Below are positions 22,901-34,600 of a stretch of 64,000 nt of DNA, in pieces. Each line of letters opens with the position of its first letter. Within the stretch, counting starts at the first letter, position 1. The notes below the pieces were generated by a model that saw only the letters and a list, made by a program, of their open reading frames with translations, was not told where the DNA came from and made no database searches. The position numbers and the translations under genes were made by a program. This DNA is from Lagopus muta (lineage: Eukaryota; Chordata; Aves; Galliformes; Phasianidae). Where the stretch lies: positions 12,505,077 through 12,569,076 of the forward strand of contig NC_064438.1 in NCBI RefSeq assembly GCF_023343835.1. Reading direction: 5' to 3'.

Positions 22901-24132
22901 AAAATGATGCTTGTGATGAGGGAGAAACCCTCTGAGAGGGTCCCAGCCCAAACCAAAGTGAGTGCTGCTGGCAGCAGGTGTGGGACTGCCTGCTGGTTGC
23001 ATCTGTGGCTTGGGGGGTTTACACCCACAGTGCATGCAGGATGTCTGGGAGAGGAGAGAGAGAGTGGTGGCTGTTACAGCAGTACCATTGGGCTGTGGCT
23101 CACTCAAGGCTTCAACAGGGAGTGCTGATTTTGGCTGGATGGTGTGAGCGACCTGAAATCTCTGCTCTTCCAGGAGCAATTGCAGTCATTTTGCTCTGTT
23201 CTGTAGCATTTCCCAATGGACAGCCATAAGCTGTAGCACCCAAGGTCAGTGATCACCACAAAGTCTTGTCTGTGGGCAATGGGCATTTTCTGACTTCCCC
23301 TGAAATCAGCCTGTGTCACTAATGAGTTCAGGTAAAGCTTTGTGCCGCTATATTTAAACCCAATGACTGTTACATTTCCCAGAGAAAAACACTGCCCTGC
23401 ACCACCAGCAAGCAATGCATTGATTTTGTATCAGCGAGGCAGCCTTTGATTTTAGCAGCTATTTATTGCACATGTTCCCACCAACTGCTTTCTAATGGAA
23501 TTTTAACAATTCAGTAGGGTCACTTGAAGGTCTCGAGGAAGGAAGGGAAATTTTTGTCTCCTAGAGGAAATGCTTCTGTCCAACTGTGCCTTCAGTCACC
23601 ATCATAAGTCCATCAGGGTGGTGCATTTTTACCTCTCTTTTCATCCAGCTAGTTCTGATGAATCCTAGTGATTCGTTTTCCAGGCACACTTTGTTCTTTT
23701 TTCATTTAGCTTGTCCTGGCAATCTATACACAATTCCATCCCTGAGCTCCTGGTTGCTGGAGACTGGGAATTTACAAAGCGGTGACGTCTGGGCTCTTGG
23801 CATGTGTTGGGATGGGCAGCAGTGCACTGCTGTCAGCCTCACGTCTGACGAGCCCTCAATCTGGGCACAGTACATCTACCCCTAAATTAAAAGTACTGCT
23901 ATAAGAACAGATCTAAATACACCTCTCTTGTGCTTCCTATCCTATAGAAAATGGCCTTCTGCGTTTGAATTAGAATACTGCACTGGAGGAAATCATTTTG
24001 GTTTGGGCAAGTGCCAGGCCTACTGAATGGCATCCTGGTGTCCCAGTGGATACCAAGTGGCACTTGAGCCAGCAGCATGTCCTTGCTGCAAACAAGGCTG
24101 CAGATAATTTGGGGTGCTGTAGAAGGAGCACT

Positions 24133-24320
24133 GGCAGCAACTTCTTTCTTGTGTAGGTGACCAAGCAGTGGCACAGCTTACACAGGGAGGTTGAGGAGTC
24201 TCCTTCCTTAGAGACGGCCAAAAGCTGTCCTGGGGAATCGGCACTAAGTGGTCTTGCTTGAGCAAGGAAACCGGGTGAGGAGTTTCTTCTAATCTTAGCC
24301 ATTCTGTGATTCTGTGATCT
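24133..24320 (+). mobile_element. CR1 LINE 3' fragment in block B
   Basis: Inverted counterpart of the fragment at 12,003-12,190, here in plus orientation and ending in ATTCTGTGATTCTGTGA at 24,302-24,318. The B/D breakpoint lies about 33 bases past this terminus. Confidence 0.75.
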
Positions 24321-24354
24321 GTATAAACGGCAAAGCGACACAACACTCCTCTCA

Positions 24355-24990
24355 GTGCTTCAGTGGAACGAGAGGCAGAGCTGCGAATGGGGGTGGGGTC
24401 AGAAACAGAAGTTGCACTCACATTATCTGGATTTTAGTCCCAGTTCTGCCACAAACCTCCCCTTTGTCTTTCGTTGTGTCTTGGAGGGTGTCTGAGTGAA
24501 ACACAGTGCAGTGTGCTCTGTGCTTGACATAGTACTCTTACAGGAAATATAGTGTAAACTTCTGCTTTCCAGGGCTGTGCCTACAGACATTTGCACTTCT
24601 GCAGCAATACCATTAGTTTGATGAAGCTATCAAAAAAAAAAAACAAAAAAAAACCACCCTCTAAAAGCACACACAAACCAGGTGGGTTTTCATTTCAAAG
24701 CCTTCACCCTTGCCTCCTCAAGCAGTCATGGGCTGTCTGATCTGCAGCCTGTTCAGGACGATGAAAGTCCCAGCATTCACCTCCATAGGCTTCAGGTCAA
24801 ACCCAATGAAATTAATTACAGAAACACTTTTCAGGAAACAAACAATGAAAAGGAAAGCATAGCACTGGAGGATGCAAAGGAGAATGATGGTAACAAAACT
24901 TAATTGCTTAGAACTGCTTGAAGGCTTTTTTAGTTAAATGATGAAAAGTGTTGAGGTAATTATAGCAACTATGATGATAAAAGATTAGGT
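24355..24990 (-). repeat. Inverted fragment of block D
   Basis: This 636-base segment is the reverse complement of 38,211-38,848, with a few base differences and slightly different A/T runs near 24,632-24,655. It joins block B on the left with one extra base at 24,354 and block E2 on the right at 24,990/24,991 with no overlap. The source copy sits inside the single-copy stretch U, so this is a piece lifted from about 13 kb away and inserted backwards. No coding content was recognised. Confidence 0.93.
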
Positions 24991-27900
24991 GGAAATCTCT
25001 CCCCGTGTCTCAAACAGATCTCTGAGCGGGGCAGGGGATGGCATCGCGGTTGTTGGAAACCTTTCACCACAGTTATTACCTTTTCCTGTAGATTGCAATT
25101 ACATCCTGCAGCAGAGATTGACGTCTGCGTGGTTACCATTGGGAGCAGCGCTGTCGCTCTTCGTGCCCGCAGCTGGCATTTCGTAGGGCGGAAACCAATG
25201 CTGAGCTGTGTGAGAAGCCCCAGGGGCACCCAGGGAGTAAAGGGCACCAAACCTCAAGCCTAGCATGACACATCAGCACAGCGCCTCCATGTGCTCTGCT
25301 TTCTTTTTGTGACAGATGTGCAACAAATGGGAACCTCGGTGCTGTGTCTGCCTACAGCTGTGTCCTTGCAATACCTTAAATCATTGCCCAAACCATCTTT
25401 GTTCTTTGTAAGCTCTTTGTATGCTCGCGATGTGATGATCTGACGGAGACTGCAGGTTTGCCAGGGTTTCCAAGAACAGTGAGTCTGTCAGGGGCAGGAG
25501 AAGGATCAATTCTGGTGCTTTTAAGCCAAACCGGTGTTGCTGCTAAAAGAGAAATGGAGATAGATAATGCTTCTTATTTTTGTGACTGTGCGATCTGACT
25601 CCATGCAAGCTTAATCTCAAGCTTGGTTTGAACGAATGGTGAAAGTCAGCGAGTTTAAATCTACATATTCCAGAAAACCACAATAACCCCTCTCAAATCT
25701 CCCAAGCCCTGTAATTTCTGCCTCAGAAATAGTTCACCCATCTGCTCTTTCAGTGTACAATGCTTTTTCAAACAAGAACTTTGCTAAGTTTTATTTTTAT
25801 TAGACATCTTCACGTTAGGAAATTACTTAGAAGTTGTTAGAAAATACTTAGTATGCATCAGACAGGATTCCACTGGAAAATGTCTTTGTCACAAGTTTTT
25901 TCACCAGCTGCACTCTATAACAGTTTTGCACACCAGCCACACACACTTTGGGCATACGGTTAATCCTATTAACTTCAAGTGTTTAGAGGATTAAGAGACT
26001 TAATTGCAGTCTATCTGCAGAGGTCAAACATCAAAGACTATTCCAAGCCCAAGTTTTAGCATTTTCAGGATGAGTAATATATGTGTGAGTTATCCTTTCC
26101 TCTTTTCATCCATCATCCTTTCTGCACTAAGTTGTGTGGGTATACTAGTAAAGCCTTTATTAGATAAACTGGATCATCCTAATGTCCAGCAGATGGGTCC
26201 CTAGATCATAAACCATTTAGATGTCAGCAGAGCTGGCAGTATATGCTCAAAAGAAGCCCGGGACTTGGAAAACATAGGTTTGAATGAATAGAGTTTAAAC
26301 TGCATTGTGCCAGCCTACATTATAGCTACTTTGGATTTAAACTACTGACTTCTAAGATGTTTTCCTAATGATATATTAAACAGAAATGGAAAGCAAGAGT
26401 CTCAGGATGATAATTAGCTGGTATCCACAGTGTGTAATTCAGACTTCTAACTTAGGTGTCTTTGGCTCTAAATAGGAATATCAGCAAAATCGGTTTGGGA
26501 AGTGTCTCCTTCCTTCCCAAAAAGCAGGATCAATCACGTTGAGGTAATTTCTGACATAAACGTGTCCAATCTGCACTTGAAAACTAACAAAACAGGGCTG
26601 TCATACCCCACAGTAATCTTTCCCTCTGTTTCCATAACCGCACCATGAGAAAGCTGTTTCTAGCCTGTAACCCAGATCTCTGATGCCCACCGAGCCTTTT
26701 CAGCAGATGTTAGGGATGCCCTGCCGCATCTCCCCCTTCCTTAGGACAAACCACTCCTATTCCACCAATGTTTCCCCACAAGACCTCTAATTCTCTATTC
26801 TAGCCAAAGCAGAGTACAGTACACCAATGGGATGTTTACCAGCCCCAAACATAACAGGAGAATGACTTCATCTGCCTGTCAAACGCTCTTCCTTTTTATA
26901 TACCCCCTGGTGCTGTTTGTTGTTTTTGTTATGGCGTGACGTGGCTGACTCCTGTCTGCTTTGTGACCCACGCTAACCACCAAGCGTGTTTACATTGTGA
27001 TGCCACCAGACCAGTAATTCCACAGCCTGCATCTGGGATGTTGGTAATTCTGCCAAGAGCAAAGAGTGAAAGCATGTCTTTTGAGTTACTTCTTCCCCCT
27101 GACCATACTTTGCCAAGTCCTACAGCAGTATCCTACTGCACTTGCTGCTCCTCCCAGCAGTGGGTTTGCTAAGCAATTTTTCTTTTACACTATCCAAATT
27201 ATCCAATGAAAATATCCCATTGGTGCTATGGGAATACTCCTGTGGAATTCTGCTCGATGTGTCTGGCCAAGTTAACAACGTGTTCACCCAACCATGCACT
27301 CTCCCATTCCAGACTTTCTACAATTTGCTTGTGAGACCACCAGTCCCATGTGACAGTGCTGCAAGTCCTCCTAAAAACAAGATATCTGCACCTGCTTTTC
27401 TGCTATAAACACTGCCACCTCGTCAATGGGAAAGGAACTCATTTGACAAGATTTATTCCAGACAATGTAATCTCACTCATATATTTGCAATCTTTTAGGT
27501 ACTCAAAGGTGTTAGCGGAAAGAGGTTTAACTAGAGCAGTTCATTGTTTAATGGCTCAGCTGGACATGGAAAGGCACAGCTACCTTACAAGGAATGCAAG
27601 GGAATTCAGAGAACACGAATTCCTGTGTCTGTGATCTAATGCATGTTACGTGCATATATATAGAGTACCCACCAGCCCATGTCACTGCTCACCAGTTTGT
27701 TCTTTCTACTAGAGGGAGCAAAGAAACACGTAAGGTGTAAGAATTAAGAACAACGATGGATATTAGAAAGGTGAAGTTTAGAAATTAAGGCGCTGACCCA
27801 TCTAGCCTCCATGAGGACCTTTCCTCCTTGGTTGAGTTGGGTTTGAGAAGGCAGATGGCGCTGGTGCCTTTATTATAGCAGCAGCCGGAGCCCGCAATAG

Positions 27901-30134
27901 GCGGCGATGTTGCACGATTGCACGTTCGAACAAGCATCTGTGACCCTTTCCTCGTGCCAGCCGTTGTTGTTCGTGCTGGCTGCTTGACAGGAACTTTTGT
28001 ATACAATGTCTTGCCTTGAAAGGCTCTGCATCGCTTCACTGGGGATTTCGAACCCTCCAGAGTCTCCAAGGTAGGGATCTTTCCACAGAGAGCTGCTGAG
28101 AGAGAACAAAAAGAGCATACTGAAGGTTTATCTATTCTACTGCGAGTATTCAGCACTCTTTGCAATCATACATGCCCGTGAATCTGAGAAATATGTGTCT
28201 GCCACATGCAGTTGCAGATGGTTGTGGCATCTGAAGCGGATCAAATAGATTGTACATTTTCTCATATTGCTTTGGAGCCAAAGCATCTTCTTTGCAACTG
28301 AAATATTTGGATTTATTTCCCAAACAGTGCTGAGAGCCTGACTGGAAGGTCTACACCAGGACCATGGCATTCCTGAAAGCCGGGATCTTGGCTGATTTTA
28401 CAGATCTGTAATATCTTATATGTGAAAATAAAAATACAATAAGCTGCCAAATGAAAGCAACCTAAAAAATAAACTGCTTCTTGTTACACCTCTTAATCTT
28501 AGCCTCTTTTCTCCTAAAGAAACTCATGTCCAGATTACCAAGTCCCCACATACTCCAATATTAACAAACCCAATCTCTTTTGTATATAATTACAGAACAA
28601 GGTGCAGAATCAAGAACACAACATACCTTTACCTCTCCATCAAATCGGAGTACTACGTTCAGTATTTCCACTGCTAATGTTTAGCCAGTGTATCCAAGGA
28701 TGATGCCTAGGTAGAGTTTCACTCACTTTCTCATACAGACTGATTCAACCTTTCCTTTAATGTGTGTGAAGCTGGAGATGTGCTCTGCCACATATGTGCA
28801 TGACTTGCACTGGTACAAGCCAGGAGCTGCTGTGCCTTCACCAGCTGGGCGCAGTCCTTCACACCTAGATAATGATAATAGAATCCACCAAGAGTCCCAT
28901 CAAGGCAAATTAATCAGGTCCAGGGTCCAAACTATGCAGGTCAACTAATGGGCTTCAGGGTCCATCCAAGAGCAGCAGGAGATGAGACCAGAGGAAAGGC
29001 TGAGACAGGGCTGCAAAACAGTTCTGAGGTCTACCTTTGGCTACTGCTATAGGGCTGAAGACAAAGCTACAGAGTAGGTTCAAGGTCCACTAGGAGAGAG
29101 AGTTGGAGCCAAGCTGCCTTCACCTGGAGGCTCACCAGAAGGCAGCCTGAGGTTTTCCAGAGCCAGGTCCTTGAGAAGCTGCACAGTGTACGCTGCAATC
29201 TTGGTGACCTGATTTTGGCCCATCTGCTCATGCCTCTCCTTTATCCCTTCTTGTTTTTCTTGATGATTTTGCACCTGTACATTGCCATTCATACTTTGTC
29301 CATATCAACCTTCATGTTTATCTGTGAAATTCCTAGGCTGTACAGTTGCATTAGAGAAGTCTTTATCTGGTGGCCAGGCTGTAAGCAGTTAGCTGCCAAC
29401 TAACACTTCAGACATCATCAGGTAATGAATCAAAACGTAGTGCAGGCTGAAAACAGCAGAGTAAGGTGTTACCTGTGTGACACAGAATGTAGCAAACAGC
29501 TTGCTGCTTCTGCCATGAGCTCTGTCTTCTGACTGCAGCCCCCACACTGAGCTCTTTACAGTCCCCTAATCACACACGCAGTTTTCTCAGCGTGGCTGTG
29601 AGTGGTGACAGGCAGTATTTACTATGCAGCTATAATTGTCAAAAATCAAGAGTATTGTATTTAAAACTAATGTAATACATTATTGACTGTCTTCCTCTGG
29701 TGAGTCTGGCATCTTGCAGTATGTTGAGCCTCGATGCAGGGTTGGTGGGCTTAGAAATGAAGAACGTGAGGTCATCTAAAGCAATGTAGTTTCAGTTAAG
29801 CAAACAGAAACGTATTTTCATTCCAGAACACCTTCAGCAAATCCCTTGGCTGCACATATTTAAGGTTTTATGCAACTGTTTATGAGCTGAACATATTTCA
29901 ACCTCAGTTCTTCACGTTCATCTCAGATTTCCTGGAAGGGCTCTGTAATTTGTAGAGCTCATTGTATTCATTTAGTGCAACTTTGAGAAATAAATAAAGT
30001 GCGGCGCTGCAATGAATGATGCTGTCACTGCTTTCTCCAACAAAAATATCCTCTCAACAATTTTTTATCTAGATAACCCACCATTCTATCCCTGGCACAA
30101 AAAAAAAAAAAAAAGATCGGAGAGAAAAGCAATC
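24991..30134 (+). repeat. Segmental duplication block E, copy 2
   Basis: This 5,144-base direct copy of 5,962-11,116 has scattered substitutions, a 3-base deletion near 28,939 and a shorter A-run (16 A at 30,099-30,114). It is contiguous on its right with single-copy stretch U, which in the inferred ancestral order follows block E directly. No exon or RNA gene was recognised within it. Confidence 0.95.
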
Positions 30135-30734
30135 CATTTTGTCTGAGCATACCTTGGTAAATCTAATTCCATCCCAATAAATGAGCAGTGCAAAGAGGAT
30201 TGGAGCTTACCATGAAATACTGAAATAAAGGTCAGATTTGTAGGAAGCATAAATCAACATTCTTGCATGGCTTAAGTGGATTTATGCCTATTTATTCTAG
30301 GCAAGAATCTGGCTCATTACCACTGGATGAACTACAAATAGACCATCAAGCAGGAGTTTGAGTTTTAATACTGATTTCCTTGACTTTGTTAGCTTAAATC
30401 AGTTTCTAAATATTTGCAAGACTTTATTCATCTAAACTGAGAAGGAAGTTGGTCTCTGCAAGTTGGATGTATTCCCTCCCTTGAAAACAAGCTTTTGAAA
30501 CAGGATCTGTGAGGAGTTATTAAACAGCTTGAGCAGAATGAGTTGTCAGCTTTTCTAATCCATACACCTCAAGTTTCAAAACGCAGCCTTTAGGGCAACA
30601 TAAATAACACAAAATCAGCCGATCGATCGTTCAAGGTTGAGGTGCTTCGGTGGCACTCAGCAGCAGATGATACAGTGTTATAGACTCATTCTTTCTGAAG
30701 CACTCTCCTCCTGATAGTGCCACGTGAATATTTA

Positions 30735-30885
30735 GAATCATAGAATCATAGAATGGCCTGGGTTGAAAAGGACCACAATGCTCATCTAGTTTCAACCCCC
30801 TGCTACGGGCAGGGTCGCCAACCAGCAGACCAGGCTGCCCAGAGCCACATCCAGCCTGGCCTTGAATGCACCCAGGGACAAATTT
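30735..30885 (-). mobile_element. CR1 LINE 3' tail
   Basis: The plus strand begins with ATCATAGAATCATAGAATGG, continues with GGTTGAAAAGGACCAC and later has CAGCCTGGCCTTGAA. This is the reverse complement of a CR1 3' end. It is 5'-truncated after about 150 bases and relatively well preserved. Confidence 0.9.
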
Positions 30886-31580
30886 CAAAAGCATGCAGCA
30901 CATTCAAAAGCATGCAAGCAAAGTGAAGCACAAGTGAACCAATACTGGGATCTGTGCAAAACGGCGGGAGGATTCAAATAATAATCTCAGGGTTTTACAT
31001 TCACCGAATTGGAGCAGGTGTCCCACATTTGTGGATGGCTTCAGCTAGCCAAGCTGGCAGCGCAGAGAGAAGAAACCTGGCCAGCAGCACTGGCTGTTTC
31101 ATCGTCCCTTATTTGTGCTGGCACCGGTGTTTGTACAGTTGCGCAATGAATCCGGCTGGGGACCATTCAGCTGACAGCAAACCCAACAACAACAGCAGTA
31201 TGTTAGTTCCCCTGAGGCCATAGCTTTCAGCAGAGCAGCCAGGCTGTTCACTCAACTCTGCCCTCTCAGTGGGCTGGAGAAGAAGGTTAAGGTCACTGCT
31301 CTGCAGAAGGACAGCTACCTGCCATTTTCCCTTTAAATGGGCTCAAGTGCAGCTGGGACAATGAATTCCAGGCCTGAAGTCCTGACTGTCTGGCCCTCAG
31401 CAGGGCTGGAGGGAAGCGGGGCATGGATGCACAGGAGAAAAAGAACTGGGCCACAGGAATATGCCTGGTGGGCAAAGGGGAGATCATGGACTGAGCTACT
31501 CACTGCAGGAGCTCTGCCCTGAGACCTGGGTTCTGGCAAAGTCAGATTTGCTTTGTGAAACCCCCAAAATGCTCACAGTC

Positions 31581-31650
31581 GCTTTTTCTTTCTTTTTTTA
31601 ATCCTTCCTTTTCTTTTTTTCCTGTTTTTTTCCTTCTTTTTTCCTTGGTT
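31581..31650 (+). repeat. Pyrimidine-rich tract
   Basis: About 70 bases of almost pure T and C (CTTT/CCTT runs) on the plus strand. Low-complexity sequence; no function is implied. Confidence 0.8.
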
Positions 31651-34600
31651 ACCAATTGATGAATCATGAATGCTTTTCAGCTGTGCCATTATCTCAATTT
31701 CCTTTGCAGTTACTAAGGTTGTCTCACTTTGAGAGGGCTTCTCCTCTCAGCTTGATTTCTATAGCCAGATCCTTTAGCCTCTAGCAAAGTCAAACTCTGA
31801 GATATCATTTACTGCCACAAAAAGTGGAAAATCCTAGAGTTTCCTGCACATGGCTAAGAACAGTGAAGAAAGCCATTATTTGAACAGAAACCTTGGTTGT
31901 TTTTTTTTTTTTTTAACTAGTAAAACTGTTCAAAGCATTTGAAAAACACCACACGCATATATGAGCAAAACAAGATTGTGCCAGAATTGTGCCATTATAT
32001 CCCAGAAACTTAAAGGCAGAGCTGTGCTGAGCAGGCAGGAACAGCCTCTTTGCCCACCTGATCCACCTTTCAGATGAATCACAAAGCAGAGGCCACTGCC
32101 GCTAACAGATGTCACATATCTCTCAGTATTTCCCATGACCACAGAAGTTTTAGCCTGCATGACTTACTTAGCTAAGGCTGCCATGAGTTATTCTGTTTCC
32201 CTTGTTTAAATTCCCTGGCAGTTTTCAGTTCAGTTAGTTAAATAAACCATCATTTCCTGTCTCAAATGTCAACCATTGTGGCCCAGGCCTCCCTAAGGAT
32301 CTGCACTGCCTTCAGATCAGCTGCTTCACAATCTGAGCACATTCTGCTCCTTCTTTAAAGCATTCTCTGTGCTTTTTTACAGAAGGACTTCCCCCATAGA
32401 GGAAATCCAGGCTTCGGTAAATATAATGGGCAAGACGTTATCTCCAGCATCAGAGGGATTGGAGGAAGCATTGCATCTGCGGCACCGAACCTTGGATTCA
32501 ACAAGACTCAGATCGTGCCACTCAAGGAGACATCCTTTGGATGGGGTTTCAGACACTGGAGGGGCATGGCAAAGTGCTGTCCTATTGGTAGTTAGAGGCC
32601 TCCACCACATCACAACATTTATTTTGGCCCGTATTTCTAGGCTACTGCCCTATGCAGATTTCTGCACTTTTGCTTTTTGGTCAACAATCCTGAAATCTCC
32701 TGAAGATAACTTTGGACTTTCCACTACAGGTGAGGTCAGGGCTCCTTTATCAGGCAAACTGCTGACCTGACAACAGGCTGCAGATTGCTGCCCATTTTGT
32801 GACTGCAGATATACAACTTTAACTCTTTCCTGTGAACTGGTGTACTGGAGGCGAGGAACCAATACCCGCTTTCCTGGTAAATGATATCTGAGATAATGAT
32901 CTCATATACGTTGTCGGTGTTGTCACTGCTAATCAGCATTCACTAAATAAATGCCACATCCTCCTGAAGCATTGCTGTGTTGGAGCAGCAGAAGGATGGA
33001 TACCATCCCCCTTTGGATCCAGTGCCAGTGTCTGATGTCAGCTTCTCACTCCTCAGCAACCTCCCACTCTACTATCTCAGCAGCACTTGGCTTGGCAGGT
33101 CAGCAACCCTCCCAATCTCAATTCAAACCCACAAGCATTTCTGTTGGGAGCAAAGGGCACTGATTTATTTGTGTGTTTGGAAATGTGATATAGAAGCGGG
33201 CAGCATTAGTCAGACTGATAGTGACTCCCATCCAGTGCAACAGTAATACCGGACTCCATCTTAAGCAGGGGGCCATCTGTCTATTGAATGTTTTTGTAAT
33301 GACCAAGTACACAAAAGTCCCAGGCATAGATTCTTCTGTGTGTAGGGATCTGAACAGTGCTCAGGGCCCTGGCCACACAGCTAGGCAGCTCTTGCTCCCA
33401 GTGGCACAGAGATCTCTGCCCAGAGGTTTCTTCTCAGCCTCTTCCCCTTACAAACTGAGCTCCGTTTTCCACTTCTGTGCTAGGGTAAGGAAGTCTTGTG
33501 TCCATAGAGAAATCACTGAGCTTGGTTGCCACAAGAATCACATCTGCCTAATGCTTACCTTCAGGTCCTTTCTGTATGAATGGTCTTTGTGACAAGCACA
33601 GTGCAGACTAATTGTGATGGCTTATTTATACAGACACGCGTCCAAAATTAAAGGTCATATTCCAAGGTCGTTAGTGAGGCAAAGCTCTTAGCCAAGTGTG
33701 TATTTCACAACTTAGCCCATACTGGGTAACTGGTTTGCCTGTGGGAAACCTCTCAGATTTGCACAGAGATATGTGAATAATAATTGGCTTAAAACCTATC
33801 ATTACTGAGACTTCTGTCAGGTGCAAAAAACAAACAAACAAACCAAAAGCATGTCTTCCCTCATATCTACACAATATAAACTCTTCCCCCAGTATTTTCC
33901 CAAAGCCTACATAAACGATCAAGCCATTGAGTCTTCTACTTTATGCTTTTTGAAGCTAAAGAAGCAGTGACCACCTGAAGTGCAGAGAAGAGAAAGGTAG
34001 CAGGTGGGAGGTGCGGACCCTGCCCTGTGCCAGCAGCTGGCTGTGCTCTGCTCATGCAGTGTCAGGGAAGGGAGCTACTGCTCATTCCTTGCTGATCTGT
34101 AGAAGAATTAAGTTTTCTCCTCCTCACTCTAGTTGTCTCCAATCTTATGTCAACTCCTGGCAATTGTCATGCAACACATAAGTTGCTGTGATTCTAAGGA
34201 AAACCAATCCCAGTAACAGCAGCATGTTTCTTTCTAAGTTTGAGTGTACGCAGGGAATCTGCTGCTTCTTGAATCTTCTACATCAAACATGCCCCCTCTC
34301 CCATTTACAGCCTAGCTTTTTGGAACTAAAATCAGGTTCTGGAGCTAAAATTGGGGTATGGAATTGCTATTGACATCTCATTCATCCATTTACCTAAAAT
34401 TCAGGGGAGAAAATCTCTTTCAACTGAGCTGGGCTACTTTCAAGCCCTTGCTGATAATGCCCCGGGCAAATTCACAACTCTGACATTTAATGAGCACGGC
34501 TGATTGCCTCCAAGAGTTTGACTAGCTGCCAAATTGATATGCCTGTGTATCCCATCAGTGACTGTTATATCTCATTTGTTTTTTCCTTCTGATCTCTGTT

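Larger units (their letters stand above)
18119..24353 (-). repeat. Segmental duplication block B, inverted (palindrome arm)
   Basis: This 6,235-base block is the reverse complement of 11,970-17,700 (A) and 43,766-49,268 (C). It is 504 bases longer than the A arm almost entirely because its pentanucleotide array is longer. It has the full TMEM86A promoter and exon 1 on the minus strand, the open frame noted upstream of the promoter, and the CR1 tail. It ends about 33 bases beyond the CR1 terminus, where it is joined to an inverted fragment of block D. At some sites where A and C differ it agrees with A, at others with C. Confidence 0.95.
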
